Source: Metarhizium brunneum
Taxonomy: Eukaryota > Ascomycota > Sordariomycetes > Hypocreales > Clavicipitaceae
Direction: 5' to 3'
DNA length: 64,000 nucleotides
Assembly: GCF_013426205.1 (NCBI RefSeq)
Contig: NC_089426.1
Span: 1,860,001 to 1,924,000, forward strand
Of this stretch, positions 10,248-21,524 are shown piece by piece. The notes below the pieces were generated by a model. That model saw only the letters and a list, made by a program, of their open reading frames with translations, was not told the DNA's origin and made no database searches. A program made the translations under genes and the position numbers. Positions within the stretch are counted from its first letter, which is position 1; each line of letters starts with the position of its first letter.

Positions 10248-12097
10248 ATGAGTGACCAAGGGCCACTCTATTTGGGCTTCGACCTGTCCACCCAACAACT
10301 TAAGGGTAAGCTGATGTCACCCTCGGGCCACTCTCATAGTAAATGTAAATCGTCGTACAACTAAACTTCATCCTACCAGCAATCGTCGTAGACTCGCATC
10401 TCAAAACCATCGCCCAGTCCAAGGTCGATTTCGACGCCGATTTTTCCAAATATGGCATCCAGAAGGGCGTTCATGTGCGTCCCTCCACGGGCGAAGTCTA
10501 CGCTCCGGTCGCCATGTGGATGGAGTCACTAGACCTCGTGCTCCATCGTCTATCAAAGGAGATGCCTGTGCCCATGTCGCGGATCCGAGGCGTGAGCGGC
10601 TCGGGGCAACAGCATGGCAGTGTGTATTGGAACCACCAGGCTCACGATGTCTTGAGGTGTTTGGACGCCAGCAAGCAGCTGGTGGACCAGCTCCCGGGGG
10701 CGTTGGCCCATGAGTGGTCGCCGAATTGGCAGGATCAGAGTACGCAAAGCGAATGTGATGCCTTTGACGCCGAGCTGGGGGACAGGGAGAAGCTGGCCGA
10801 GGTTACGGGCAGCGGTGCCCATCATGTAAGCTTGCCCGACCTGGGCATCTGTTCCCAAACCAAAACCTAGTCTGACGATATCTAGAGATTCACAGGCACC
10901 CAAATCATGAGGATGCGCCGCGTGCGCCCCGAGGTCTACGCCCAGACTTCACGCATATCCCTCGTGTCATCGTGGCTCGCCTCCATCCTCCTGGGGGCCG
11001 TTGCGCCCCTCGATATCAGCGACGTGTGCGGCATGAATCTATGGGACATTCCCAACCAGCAGTACATCCCGGAGCTGCTCGCCCTCTCGGCGGGCAAAGA
11101 CGGCGCCGACGACCTGCGCAACAAGCTGGGCGAGCCGCAAGTGGACGGCGGAAAGCCCTTTGGCAAGATCTCGCGGTACTTTGCGGAAAAGTACGCTTTC
11201 CACCCAGACTGCCAGATCGTGCCCTTCACAGGCGACAATCCCGCCACCATATTGGCGCTGCCGCTGCGCCCTCTCGACGCCATCGTCTCGCTGGGAACCT
11301 CAACGACTTTCCTGATGAACACGCCAAAGTACAAGCCCGACGGCTCGTACCACTTCTTCAACCACCCGACCACCAAGGGCCACTACATGTTCATGCTGTG
11401 CTATAAAAACGGTGGACTGGCGCGTGAAAAGGTCCGCGACGCACTGCCCAAGCCCGCAGACGGAGGGACCGGCTGGGAGACCTTCAACAAGGCCGTGATG
11501 GATATGCCGCCGCTGGCCATGACCAAGGAAGGAGGAGGCCAAGCCAAACTTGGGCTGTACTTTTATCTGCGAGAGACGGTGCCGAATATCCGCGCAGGGA
11601 CGTGGCGATTTACGTGTGATTCCGACGGCGGGAATTTACAAGAGAGCCGGGAGGAGTGGTCCAAAGAAGTCGATGCCCGAGTCATTGTGGAATCACAGGC
11701 TCTGTCCATGCGGCTACGATCCCAGAAGCTGGTTCACAGCCCGCGAGACGGACTCCCCGCCCAGCCGCGCCGGATCTACCTGGTTGGCGGGGGATCGCTC
11801 AACCCGGCCATTGCCAGCGTCATAGGCGACGTGCTCGGGGCCGCAGACGGCGTGTACAAGCTCGACGTGGGCGGCAGTGCGTGCGCGCTGGGGGGAGCAT
11901 ACAAGGCACTCTGGGCCATGGAGCGCAAGGCCGGCGAGACATTCGACCAAGTCATCGGGAAGCGGTGGAAGGAGGAGGGGTCCGTCGAAAAGGTCGATGC
12001 AGGATTCAAAGACGGCACATATCAGACGTACGGGAGTGTGCTGGGGTCGTTTGAGGAAATGGAGAAGAGGCTCCTCGCGGAGGAGCAGGGCAAGTAA
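10248..12097 (+). CDS. XKS1: D-xylulose kinase (FGGY family)
   Basis: Exons 10248..10305, 10380..10825 and 10886..12097 encode 571 residues. Both introns are short (74 and 60 bp) with GTAAG donors and ACTAAAC/CTGACG branch sites. The enzyme phosphorylates D-xylulose to xylulose-5-phosphate, feeding pentose catabolism into the pentose phosphate pathway in the cytosol. The ATP-binding start GFDLSTQQLK (about 10-19) is split by intron 1. Further FGGY-kinase features are SGSGQQHGSVYW, FTGDNPAT (likely catalytic Asp) and the C-terminal nucleotide-site motif YLVGGGSLNPAIASVIGDVL. Length is typical of fungal xylulokinases. A possible XlnR site lies about 390 bp upstream. The stop codon is only 34 bp from the stop of convergent CWC15. 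Confidence 0.92.
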
Positions 12098-12131
12098 CCA
12101 TGTTGCAAGGGGGATATCTATAGCGCACTGT

Positions 12132-13042
12132 CTATCGGACGTATTTACTCATGAAGCGCCTGTGGAAATCAGACCGCAGCATATCCTACACGGACTATTA
12201 GTTACCGGTATTGCCGATAGGATCACTTGAAGGAGACACTCACATTGACGAATTCCTTCTTCTTGTTCCTGTCCTCCGTCCCGCGCGCCTGGTTCCTAAA
12301 CACAACATCGTCGTCCCACCGCCTCTTCATCGTGTAGTCTTGCTTATTGAGAAGCGGGTTCCCCAGTGCAATGTTTCTCTCGCGTGCTTCCTCTTCCTCT
12401 TTTGCTCTTTCTGCGTCCTGTTCCACGAATTAGCAGCTTGCCCAGACAAACAAAAAATATATAAAAATCGCAACAACAGCCAAGGCTGAAATATCGCGCT
12501 CACCTCTCGCTTCTTCTTCTCCTCCCTCTCTCTCCTTACGCGCTCCAGCTCCCTCTGCAGCTCTGCATCTTCGTCATCCTCACTTTCGTCATCGCTATCC
12601 TCGTCCTCCTCCTCGCTGCTATCATCGGCGTCTATATCTCTCGTTTCTTCTAATATCCTCCGCCGCTTCGCCTCATAGTCCTCTTCTCCGTCGCCAGCCG
12701 GCGGCAGTGGTCTCTTTTCCGCGGCAACAGACACATTTTCTTGGTCGTCGTCTTCGTCGCCGGGGACAGGAGCGCCCTTCTTCTTGGAGAAGTGGGCGGC
12801 TTCGGCGGCGAGCAGCTCGGCTGCGAGATCACGCGAGGGTTCGTCGTCGGCGTCGCCTCCCTGGCCGGCTTGGCGGAACTTGAGTTGCGTGTGGGCGGGC
12901 TGGAGGCGCTGGTGGTAGGCTGGGCCGCGGAGGGCTTCTTTGCCGCGCGCCTGGGAGGATGCGGGTTAGTTTGATGGTTTGGTATTCGGACTAGAGGGTG
13001 TGTTCTTACAGGGTCGAATGTTGGCCTGTGTGCGGTAGTCAT
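12132..13042 (-). CDS. CWC15: Pre-mRNA-splicing factor Cwc15
   Basis: Four exons (13010..13042, 12504..12950, 12244..12417, 12132..12185) encode 235 residues, and all junctions are in phase. Cwc15 is a small, largely disordered component of the Prp19-associated (NTC) spliceosome. The family hallmarks are both present: the N-terminus MTTAHRPTFDPARG, with the next residues KEALRGPAYHQRLQPAHTQL, and the C-terminus DMLRSDFHRRFMSKYVR, which is provided entirely by the last 54-nt exon. Between them lie an acidic Asp/Glu/Ser run and a charged coiled coil (RELERVRREREEKKKRE), then KRRWDDDVVFRNQARG. The first exon is only 33 nt. Introns are 59, 86 and 58 bp. The 3' end abuts xylulokinase tail to tail. 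Confidence 0.95.
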
Positions 13043-13492
13043 GGCGGCGACAGGAGAAGGAGATTGGTTTGATGAAGTAAAGTTGGCGCTTCGATGTTGG
13101 ATTTGATGGTTGATTTTGGAGTGATGATGCCGATGGCGCGGGCCAATCACTGCCTGACTGGGCCACGCACTTGTATCCACCTGGGAGGTGGACGGATGGC
13201 TTCAATGCTCGATTCTGCCACTTACACATTTGGGCTGTTGTCCAAGATCAAGGAATATTCATACATTTTGTTTTTATTGAGTTTTTTTTTCCTTTTCAAA
13301 ACGACTTGGTGCGGTCTATGATACTGCGCGCGCGTTGTCGACTACCTAGGTATTGGTACGCATACATCATGAAGGAACAATCTTGAATCGCCATGTCCTA
13401 CGTTAAATTTGGTCTAAAATTAGGTACAACTACAGAATACACATGACGGAGAAAAGGTCGGCAATAACCATCTCTCACATCGCGGGGACATA
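13043..13492. other. Intergenic between CWC15 promoter and MFS 3' end
   Basis: 450 bp with the CWC15 promoter next to 13043. It contains a perfect 10-bp palindrome TACCTAGGTA (13343..13352) and a T-rich run near 13280. No gene seen. Confidence 0.5.
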
Positions 13493-15339
13493 TCAGCTCA
13501 TCAATCCACGAACTTGACTCCGTGGCCGCTTATGGCCAATAGCCACCCTCGACGGCATCGTTCCATGAGACAAAAAACTGCGAACTGAGGCTGTATGCGG
13601 CGCCACGTCTTGCAAATGATATGTCTCCTCTAACAAAACAAACGAGTCGGTTGGGAGCTTGACAAACAACAATGCGATTGCTGTCACAAGCAAATAGCCA
13701 CTCGTCACCACGTACGGCAAGCCCATCCAAACTCCTCCAAGCTTCATGCCAATCGAAAACATCCATGCTAGCCCCGGCGCTGCCACAAGTAGGCCCGTGG
13801 TTTCTGTGATCCCAATCACTGTTTGTAGCTTCGACGTGTTTTCCGCACTTGTATGATACGCGGCCAGAGATCGACACAGTGACGGTAATCCTGCACCGAG
13901 GGTCTTGACAATTAGCCCGCTTATAACAATGGGCATGGTTGTTCCCGCAAGAAGCAAGAACCCAGCTGCCAGAGAAAACGCAGATGCTTGGGCTAGGATT
14001 CGGTCCTTTTCACCGGCTGAGAAACCCTTCACCACCACACCGGAGACGAGGAGCTTCGAGAGCCCAGGAATAACGAGCAAAACGACAAATACATTCACCA
14101 TGCTCCGTAAAGAGAGCAGGTAGCCTGCTGCTGCCATGGACCAATCGAACCGCTTACTGACGTATTGGATAAAGAGTGCGCTGGTGGCGATTCCCACTGG
14201 GGAGGGACACAGAAATGCGAACAAGATGAGACTTAGCGATGGCTGCCTAATCATGCCGATTGCCTCTTTGATTTGATCTTTGAACTCCCAGACGTATGAT
14301 TTGACGGTGCCGTACAAGGAATCATCCCGTGATACGCTCCACTCTTCTTCCTGCTTCAGCGCGGGTAATGTCTCGGGAATGAAACCAATGACTCCCATAG
14401 CGAGAAGCAGGGTGAGCAGACTGAGTGCAATGGGGGTCCATGGAGACGAGGTCCTCATGAGGGATGAGGCGGTTAGCGGACCGAATAGATTGCCAACGAG
14501 ACTCCCGAGCGAGACGGTCAAGAAGGCCGATACTCTAGTCCGTGAATCAGAAAAGAGTCGAGTCAGAAAAAAAAGGGTTTATGGATGGCGCTGGTCTTAC
14601 CTGTCTGCTTCGCAAACAACATCGGCCACGACAGAGTAAATGTCCGAGACCAAAACTGTGCTTCCACCGCCGACGACAGCAAAGACGGGTGAAATGAGAA
14701 TGATGTATATGGAAATTCTTTGACCTAGGGCTAGGACGACGGCTATCCATAAGCCCGACACGAAGATGCCGGTGAGGGAGAGCCACAAGACCGGCTTGCG
14801 ACCTTTTCTGAATACGCCGTTAATGCCTGACTTGAGACCTGTACAACTGTCTGGCCAAGACGTAGGGATGGGATCCCGGACCAAGGGGCCCTTACTTATC
14901 TGCGTACGCACCATATGGTAATGCCACAAAAAGACCTAGGAAAATCAGGCATCCCTCCCTCACATGTACCCCTTTACGATGTACACTTACCAACGACAGC
15001 CTCTACCATGGGCAGCAATCCATTCAAGTAGGCCAATTGCGACTGAATCTCGTCAGACTTGCACAGACTCTCGTCAATCTTGTTATGGCGCGTGGCCCCG
15101 TCCAACCGGGCCGCGTAGTACCTCTGACAGAGGTTGTCCTCGATCAATCTCGTAACGGGCACGTCGCCCAATGACCCGGAGAAGGACAACCCAAACACCA
15201 TCAACGACAACAGAAAGTAAATGGTTCTCGGCCGTCGTGCCTGAAAGAATGAAGCACACCGAGGTCCTCGCTGCTGGGAGCCGCCGCCGCCGCCGTCACC
15301 GCCGTCTTCGCCGGGTAAAAGGGGTGTGGTCTCTTCCAT
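13493..15339 (-). CDS. Major facilitator superfamily transporter
   Basis: Four exons (14991..15339, 14896..14935, 14601..14807, 13493..14534) encode 545 residues. The second exon is only 40 nt, but it is needed to rebuild the MFS loop signature LPYGAYADKKGRKP between TM2 and TM3; the ADKKGRKP part is completed by an acceptor at 14808. The N-terminus MEETTPLLPGED is acidic and cytosolic, followed by a Gly-rich stretch and the first span (TIYFLLSLMVFGLSFSG). About 12 hydrophobic segments can be counted, with a large central loop after the sixth (IPETLPALKQEEEW). Substrate is unknown; proton-coupled efflux is the usual guess for this group. An upstream in-frame start at 15465 is possible but less likely. 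No secondary-metabolite genes lie nearby. Confidence 0.88.
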
Positions 15340-17722
15340 TTTGTGTCTGCTGGCGGCAGAGAAAATAACAGCAGAGAGGTACAGGAACCGACTCGAGGTA
15401 CTCGGCTCTATATGGGCATACGAGAGGCCGCCATGTCGGGATATACATGCTACAAAGGGGGGCAAGTCTGTTGCTTCTACTGTCCAGGATGGTGCATCTC
15501 CCTGTCGAGGCGTTTTACATGCACATCATTGCAAGTGGCGCGTGCCGGCATTGAATATGGGCATGTTGAGATGAAACCAAGGCCATCCACGTCATGGTGT
15601 ACGTGCTCCGGGTACGAGATCCATGCTGGTTGGGCCCGGGCAGCATGGTCAATTGTTCTTGATAATGGGCAAAAATAAAGCTCAAGGTACGTATTTGACG
15701 GACAGCGGTGAATATTAGAAAGTCAACGAGTGGTGTTTACTTCTTCTGCCCTTGCACAATAGACACGTGGCTTGATTGAAGGCGGGAGGGAATAGTTACG
15801 GGTAGCAGATCCATCTCAAACGAAGACTGTATGCATGTAGATTGCGGCTACCACACCCAGATTGGACCACTCTGGCCGCAGGTTCTAACCAGTAGGAATG
15901 CTCGGGTGCCTGAGCCTTCGAAACGCTGTGCGGTGATGTTACTCGGATGAAACAGTATTGTTGGTGGCACGGTGTTTGCCAAATTCGGCTTGCGAGGTTG
16001 GACATTCGTTCATGATTGCGAAGCCTGATTCCTCGCAGGGAGAGGGAGTGTGAGGCTTTTTGTACTGATGCTATATATATGAAATATGTTGCGTTGATAG
16101 TTGGGAGAGTACTCGTAGTTTTAGACGAGTCAAACTTGATACGGGTATGTAGCAAGGATGCCAGTCATCGGGATACTGCACACCATGGCCCAAAGCAACA
16201 ACCTCAGCAAAGCAATTTGCATGGGTTTTGTGAGCACAAAACTCAAGGGGAGCTGGGCGATGAATATCGTGACCCAAATGCGTTTATTAACAAACCTCAA
16301 CGTCCATCATGATGGTGAACTTTCAAGAGGATCCGTTCGAGTGAGGAACCGCCAGGTTTGGGTACAAGGGCATGAGGATATGCCCAATATCTTGAGGGTA
16401 CAAAAAAGCGCGCAGCACCATGATATACCGTTTGTACTATATTTTCAGCGCATAAGTTACTTATCAATTGGCAAAGTATATTCTGCCATGCAGTGCAACC
16501 CTCTCGTGCTCACCGGCGCTTCGGGGAGGCGCCGATGTAGCTAGGAGCATTGACCTTTAGAAGTAAGCGGCTAAATCGACCAGTTGACCGTTGATATTAG
16601 AGATCCTACGGAGTACTGACTTGACTTGTTGGCCCTCGGCATCTGTGGATTTTTCCGGTTGGCTCTCGCGAGATGCGCTCGGTGAGGGAGATGTGATGCT
16701 AGCTCGCCCGTGCAGCTATGCAATGCATCAATCGACCATGACTTGTGCATGTAGCAGGCACGCATACCCCAGTTATGCGTCTGTGTTTCAACATATCAAG
16801 TTAATCTGCACAAAAGAAGAGGCTCAAGTGTTCTTTGGCGGATCCATGTCATTTGACTCTCCGAAAATAGTTCAAGCCTTTATGCACCATCTGCACATTC
16901 ACATCTGCAAGACGTGCATCAGCATCCAATGGGGGGGAGGGGGCCCTCGTGGGGGCTGCTCATGCCTCACCGGGAGCAAAAGGGTCTTGGCAGTTGGCGC
17001 CAGCCGGCCCTTGTCTGCATGTGGTCAATCGGATTGGCTTTGTTCGCCAGGCAGGTACGGAGTAAAAGCGCACTGGCCAATCTGCTGGCTCAGCGCCCAA
17101 GCTCAAGCCTTGCATGACTGAAAAAAGGTCAAGGATCGCCAATCACCACCACATCACCTCACATCGCCAGAACAGCCATTGAGTTGGCCCCCTGTCCGGC
17201 ATATAGGAGGACCCGTGGTGGAAAGCCACTCTCTATGTCCTTTCTTCGATGCGACTTGTGACTCCATACATGTATGTACCGTCCGTGTTAGTCTCCTTTA
17301 TGCGCCGACCGACGCCTTCTTTCCTGATACTTTTGCGCTACTCTGTCATGATTGCGACGTTGCACGCGACAATGGCTTTCGGCTTCCATGGCCCGTCAGG
17401 AGGTCCCATTTGTCCCCCATTTCATTTTGCCTACCTGGGTAGTGAATCACCATCATGGTTGGGTGTCATCTCTTTTGTCCGTTTCTGTTTGTTGGGTTTC
17501 ATGAGGCCTTGTTATGCGGAACCTGCAGCATTCCTTCCAACCGCCGATTGTGATTTTCGTTCCCCCGACTGGAACTCGTAATGGCAAAAGACTCCCATCA
17601 TTTAAAGGCCGTCATGTCCCCAACATCTCTATCGGCAATTTACTTCATCTTCCATCCCATAAATCTCCTCCTCTAAAAGCCACTGGTGGGCATTGCATTA
17701 CTCGAATCGGACACTGTTTATA
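15340..17722. other. Large intergenic region between MFS and chitinase genes
   Basis: 2.4 kb with no gene I can support. Two exact TACGGAGTA 9-mers occur (16607..16615 and 17056..17064) along with a G-run near 16930. The 15340 side holds the MFS promoter and the 17722 side the chitinase promoter, where a TTTAAAG box at 17601 lies about 120 bp before the start codon. Frames such as 16158..16544 and 16591..17121 give translations without domains or splice context. Confidence 0.5.
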
Positions 17723-19037
17723 ATGCGTTCATGCATGTCTCTGCTTCTGGCGGCAGCCACTGCTGTCTCGGCGGCTCCCAGATATGTCATGTATTTTGAC
17801 CAGTAAGTCCAAAGTTGGCAAAAAGAGACCCCTCGGCCTCCCTCTCTCTCTCTCTCTGAGCGTTGCTGACAACTCCTCCCCTAGATGGCACAAGACAACA
17901 CTACCCCCCAAGGAGGTGACGGCAGGCGTAAACTATGTCATCACTGCCTTTGCTCCTTCAACAACATTCAACTCTGGTAGCTCGTATCAACCTTTTATGC
18001 CGTTGGACCAGGTCCGGGCTCTGTTTGATAAGGGCACAAAGGTGTGCATGGCTATTGGCGGATGGGGTGACAACTCTGGTTTCAGTATTGGCGCTGCCAC
18101 CGAGACCACGCGCAAGACGTACGCCAAGAATGTTGCTACCGCCTTGACAACTCTTGGTTACGACTGCATCGGTAAGACGTTTGTATTTGCTTGTGGAGAT
18201 GAATGTTTGCTTACATTGTGATAGATGTTGACTGGGAGTATCCCGGTGGCAACGGCCAAGACTATAAGCAGACTCCCAATGATAAGAAGGTTTCAGAAAT
18301 TGAGACGTACGCACTCTTGCTGCAGGAGATCAAGGCTGCTATTGGAGAAAAGGAACTGTCCATTGCCGTTCCTGGAAAGGAGGGTGACATGATTGCTTTC
18401 ACGGCCGAGCAGGTTCCCAAGATTGACAAAGCTGTTGATTTTGTCAATGTAAGTACAACCCGCTCCGTGGTAGGCAAACAATTGCTGGGGAATAAATGAA
18501 TTAATATGTGGCTGCTAGGTCATGACGTATGACATTATGAATCGCCGAGACAACGCTACCAATCACCACACCTCTGTTGTGGATTGCGCCCATACTATTG
18601 ACACTTACATCAAGCGAGGCATGACTGCCAGCAAGATGAATCTTGGATTCGCTTTTTACGCCAAGTATTTTACTACCAAGGACGGTGTCGAATGCGCCGA
18701 GCCCACTGGCTGCCCTACAGCGGTTCTCGAAGCTCCCGATGGCTCTGACCTTAACCTTTCTGGGGCTTTCACGTTTGAAGTCGAAAACTACAGCAAAGCT
18801 GCGTTTACCAAAGCCCTGCAGAATGGCAAGGAGGACAAGGACAAGGGGGGAATGTGGTACTGGGATTCGTCCACTAAGCAGTACTGGACTTGGGATGCTC
18901 CCGATCTTATTGCCCGGAAATTCAAGGAGATTGTAGCTGCCAAAAAGCTGGGCGGTGTCATGGCTTGGAGTCTGGCTCAAGATAGCCACGACTGGAGCCA
19001 TTTCAAAGCCATGCAAGCTGGTGTCAAGTCACTGTGA
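17723..19037 (+). CDS. Secreted chitinase, glycoside hydrolase family 18
   Basis: Exons 17723..17802, 17885..18171, 18225..18448 and 18519..19037 encode 369 residues. GH18 chitinases hydrolyse the beta-1,4 bonds of chitin by substrate-assisted catalysis. A signal peptide (MRSCMSLLLAATAVSAA) precedes the first beta strand RYVMYFDQWH. The SxGG-type strand reads CMAIGGWGDN, and the catalytic DxxDxDxE motif is DCIDVDWE (residues 120-127, Glu127 the acid/base), rebuilt exactly across intron 2. Later come the MTYDIMNR strand and the closing GGVMAWSLAQD strand with the substrate Trp. There is no chitin-binding or cellulose-binding module and no GPI tail, so this is a compact single-domain enzyme. 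Introns are 82, 53 and 70 bp. Roles in wall remodelling, mycoparasitism or insect cuticle degradation cannot be separated from sequence. Confidence 0.95.
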
Positions 19038-19323
19038 GCTATGGTGCGGACGACATGTAGCGGGTCGCGGGATTCCCATGTTGTACATAGGTGTTTCTCT
19101 TCAGACTGTACATGAATCGAACCATGCGGTACTTGGTTCAAGGTGTGGTGCGGATGGCAGGACCATCACAAGAGGGGATAGATAGCACCTGTAACACAGA
19201 GCAATTGATTCGATGGTGGAATATTACAATGCGCCTACTAATCAGAATCAGGAAGATGCTGACTTGCAGACTTGCATAGTCGATACAAAAACAATAATCC
19301 AAAAAAGAAAGTCTCTCATGCTC

Positions 19324-20558
19324 CTAGACATACGGCTTGACCTGCTCCTCTGTCCACTCCCAATACCGCTTCCCTAGCTCGGGGTCAAACAGATCCTTGC
19401 GGGCATTAACCAGCCGCCCCCAAGGCGCAACTAAAACCCGGTTAGAAAGAAACCAATCGACACGATGGTGAATATGTAATTAAACCATGCAACTTACTAA
19501 ACATGCCAGACTTTTCCACAGTAACATCGGGGTGCAGACCTGCGAACAGCTCTGTATAAGCACCAAACTTGGCGGGATACGCCATGAAATTCTACAACTC
19601 TCAGTTAGCACTTCCGTCTCTCGAGAATTCGCACTATTGATCAAAAAGCGTACTGTCCAGAAGAAATTTTGCCATCCCGGCATGGATCTCTGCAAGTCCG
19701 TCGCCAGATTACCCGGATTCAAGCTCTAGATTTAGGGAGAAAAAAACTGTTAGCTTTCGTCATACCCCTCGTCAAAGACTTTACGCGCCGCTTTTTGTTT
19801 CCCTGCACTCACCACGCTGACGATGCCCTCGCCCTCGCTCCTCCTGGCAAACTCAACCGCGTGCAACACATTGCCGGCCTTGCTCCTCCCATACTTGACC
19901 CAGGCGTTCTCGTCCCTGTCATAGGCCATGTTCTGGAAATCAATGACGCCGCTCGGCGCCAGGTCAATGGCACTGGAGGACACCCACACGACGCGCACGG
20001 AGTTCTTGGGCGCGGCGGCGGCGCTCTTCTTCAGCACGGGATGCAGGAGCTTCGTCAGGAGGAAGTGGCCGATGTTGTTGGTGCCGAGCTGCAGCTCGTA
20101 GCCCTGGGCGGTCTTGGAGCCCGCGGGGGGCACCATGACGCCGGCATTGAGCCAGAGCACGTCGAGGCGCGACTCGAGGCGCAGGAACCGCTCGGCGGAT
20201 TGGGCAATGGTGCCTAGGTCGGCGAGGTCGAGGGGCAGGAAGACGAGGTCGCCCTTGGACTGGGGGTGTTGCTCCCTGAGCGAGGAGATGGCCGCCGCGG
20301 TCTTGTCCTCGGACCGCGCGGCGAGGTAGACTTTTGCGTTGTGCTGGTACAGGATGGAGGCGAGCTGCTCGCCTACGCCGCCTGATGCGCCGGTGACGAG
20401 GAAGACCTGCGTTTGGTGGGGGTTAGACGGACGGCGAGGCTTCCCGTGGTGTTTTGGGATGGGGGAGGACTTGTGCCGACTTTGCCTGTCTGGTCCGGTA
20501 GGTTTGCCTCCGTCAGAGGGGGCTTGGGAGGCCAGAGACTCTTTAGTGACTGGCTCAT
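19324..20558 (-). CDS. Short-chain dehydrogenase/reductase (retinol dehydrogenase/WWOX-like)
   Basis: Five exons (20481..20558, 19813..20406, 19654..19725, 19498..19591, 19324..19430) encode 314 residues, all in phase. Classical SDR features are the cofactor motif TGASGGVG (31-38), AARS after the second beta strand (suggesting NADP), NAG (113-115), Ser169-171 and the catalytic YxxxK as YGRSK (Tyr198, Lys202). The C-terminal half (SLNPGNLATDLQR, then PAKFGAYTELFAGL and WGRLVNARKDLFD) follows the fungal retinol-dehydrogenase-like pattern. Substrate is unknown. Exon 1 is inferred from NLPDQTGK joining VFLVTGAS; its donor GTCGGC is weak. Without that splice the frame stays open to 20637 with a long Pro/Ser-rich N-terminus. 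The start at 20609 would add 17 residues. The gene is convergent with the chitinase, 286 bp stop to stop. Confidence 0.87.
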
Positions 20559-21524
20559 GTTGGGCGGCGGGTGAGGAGTGGTAGTTGTGATCTTTGGTGT
20601 ATTTGGCACGAGGCGGGAAAGAGAAGCTGGTCAACACCCGTGTTTATCTAGATTCCATGTGCCCTCTCTGGTCCCCCGAAGCCGTGTCGTGGGATGTGGC
20701 GAGTGCATGCCAATTTACTTCATGGCTGGCGGGGGTCGTGACCTTGTTTCTTCCGGACTTAAACCCCCTATCTCCAGTCTTTAAGCTCTTTTTCAACATA
20801 GCTGCAACTCAATTCTGTGTTCGGGGTTCGGTGGCAAGACCGGCCGTCGGGTACGGGTTAGGATGCTGCGGCGGTGGCGGGCGGAGTTGAGATGTGTGGA
20901 GTTGCCGCTGCCTGCTTGTCGGTGTTGCATAGGCACCTAGGTATGAAGTATGCGCTATACCACTGTGCTATGGATATAGTGTCATGCTGAGAATATTCTG
21001 TCGGTTCAAACAACCTTCTCTTACCCCACTACAGCTGCCATTTAATTTTCGGCTTCTTATTCTCTCATTTGATAAATTCATCGTCCTCTAAAGAAATTCG
21101 GTTGCCGATGGAGGTGGATCCCGGCAGTTGGCTGCTTCAAGCCAATAGGCCGAGAGCAACATTGACGGCATCTTCCAGTAAAGCACAAGCAACCACCAAA
21201 TACACCAGGGTCATGTAATGGGGTGCAATTTTTCCTTCACTATCCTGACTACAGTCCACGGTCCAATCGACTCACAAATGCGCTACATAGTATAGTTTCT
21301 CAATCGCTCAAAGTTATGCAGATGCACAACCGTCCCCACCATCAATGTTCAACCTTCATTACCTCCATCGGTGTTTGGCTTCCACCGCCCGGCAGAATTT
21401 TCAACCCCACGTCACTCATTGAGCATACACGCCATGAGCAAAGCCAGTGAAAAACAACCCCTTCAATACATACAGAAGGAGCCTGTTGCCACAGGATCTT
21501 CCTGTTTCTCAATTGACAGACACA
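20559..21524. promoter_or_regulatory. Divergent promoter region, SDR / RRP45
   Basis: 966 bp between two divergent starts. It holds a near-palindrome CACCTAGGTA (20934..20943) and pyrimidine-rich tracts. No gene recognised; the open frames here run antisense to or beside the SDR first exon. Confidence 0.45.

Noticed and set aside
10826..10885. Frameshift suspected in xylulokinase after GAHH
   Set aside because: A normal 60-bp intron with GTAAG donor, CTGACG branch and CTAG acceptor restores the frame.
11656..12054. 132-codon plus-strand frame inside xylulokinase
   Set aside because: Out-of-frame shadow of a real G/C-rich exon.
15796..17121. Several 100-180 codon frames in the spacer between MFS and chitinase
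   Set aside because: Overlap each other on both strands, no family resemblance, no splice sites extending them, composition unlike the neighbouring proteins.
13493..20558. Possible secondary-metabolite cluster (MFS transporter, SDR, chitinase)
   Set aside because: No polyketide synthase, peptide synthetase, terpene cyclase, P450 or cluster regulator nearby, and the genes are separated by ordinary spacers.
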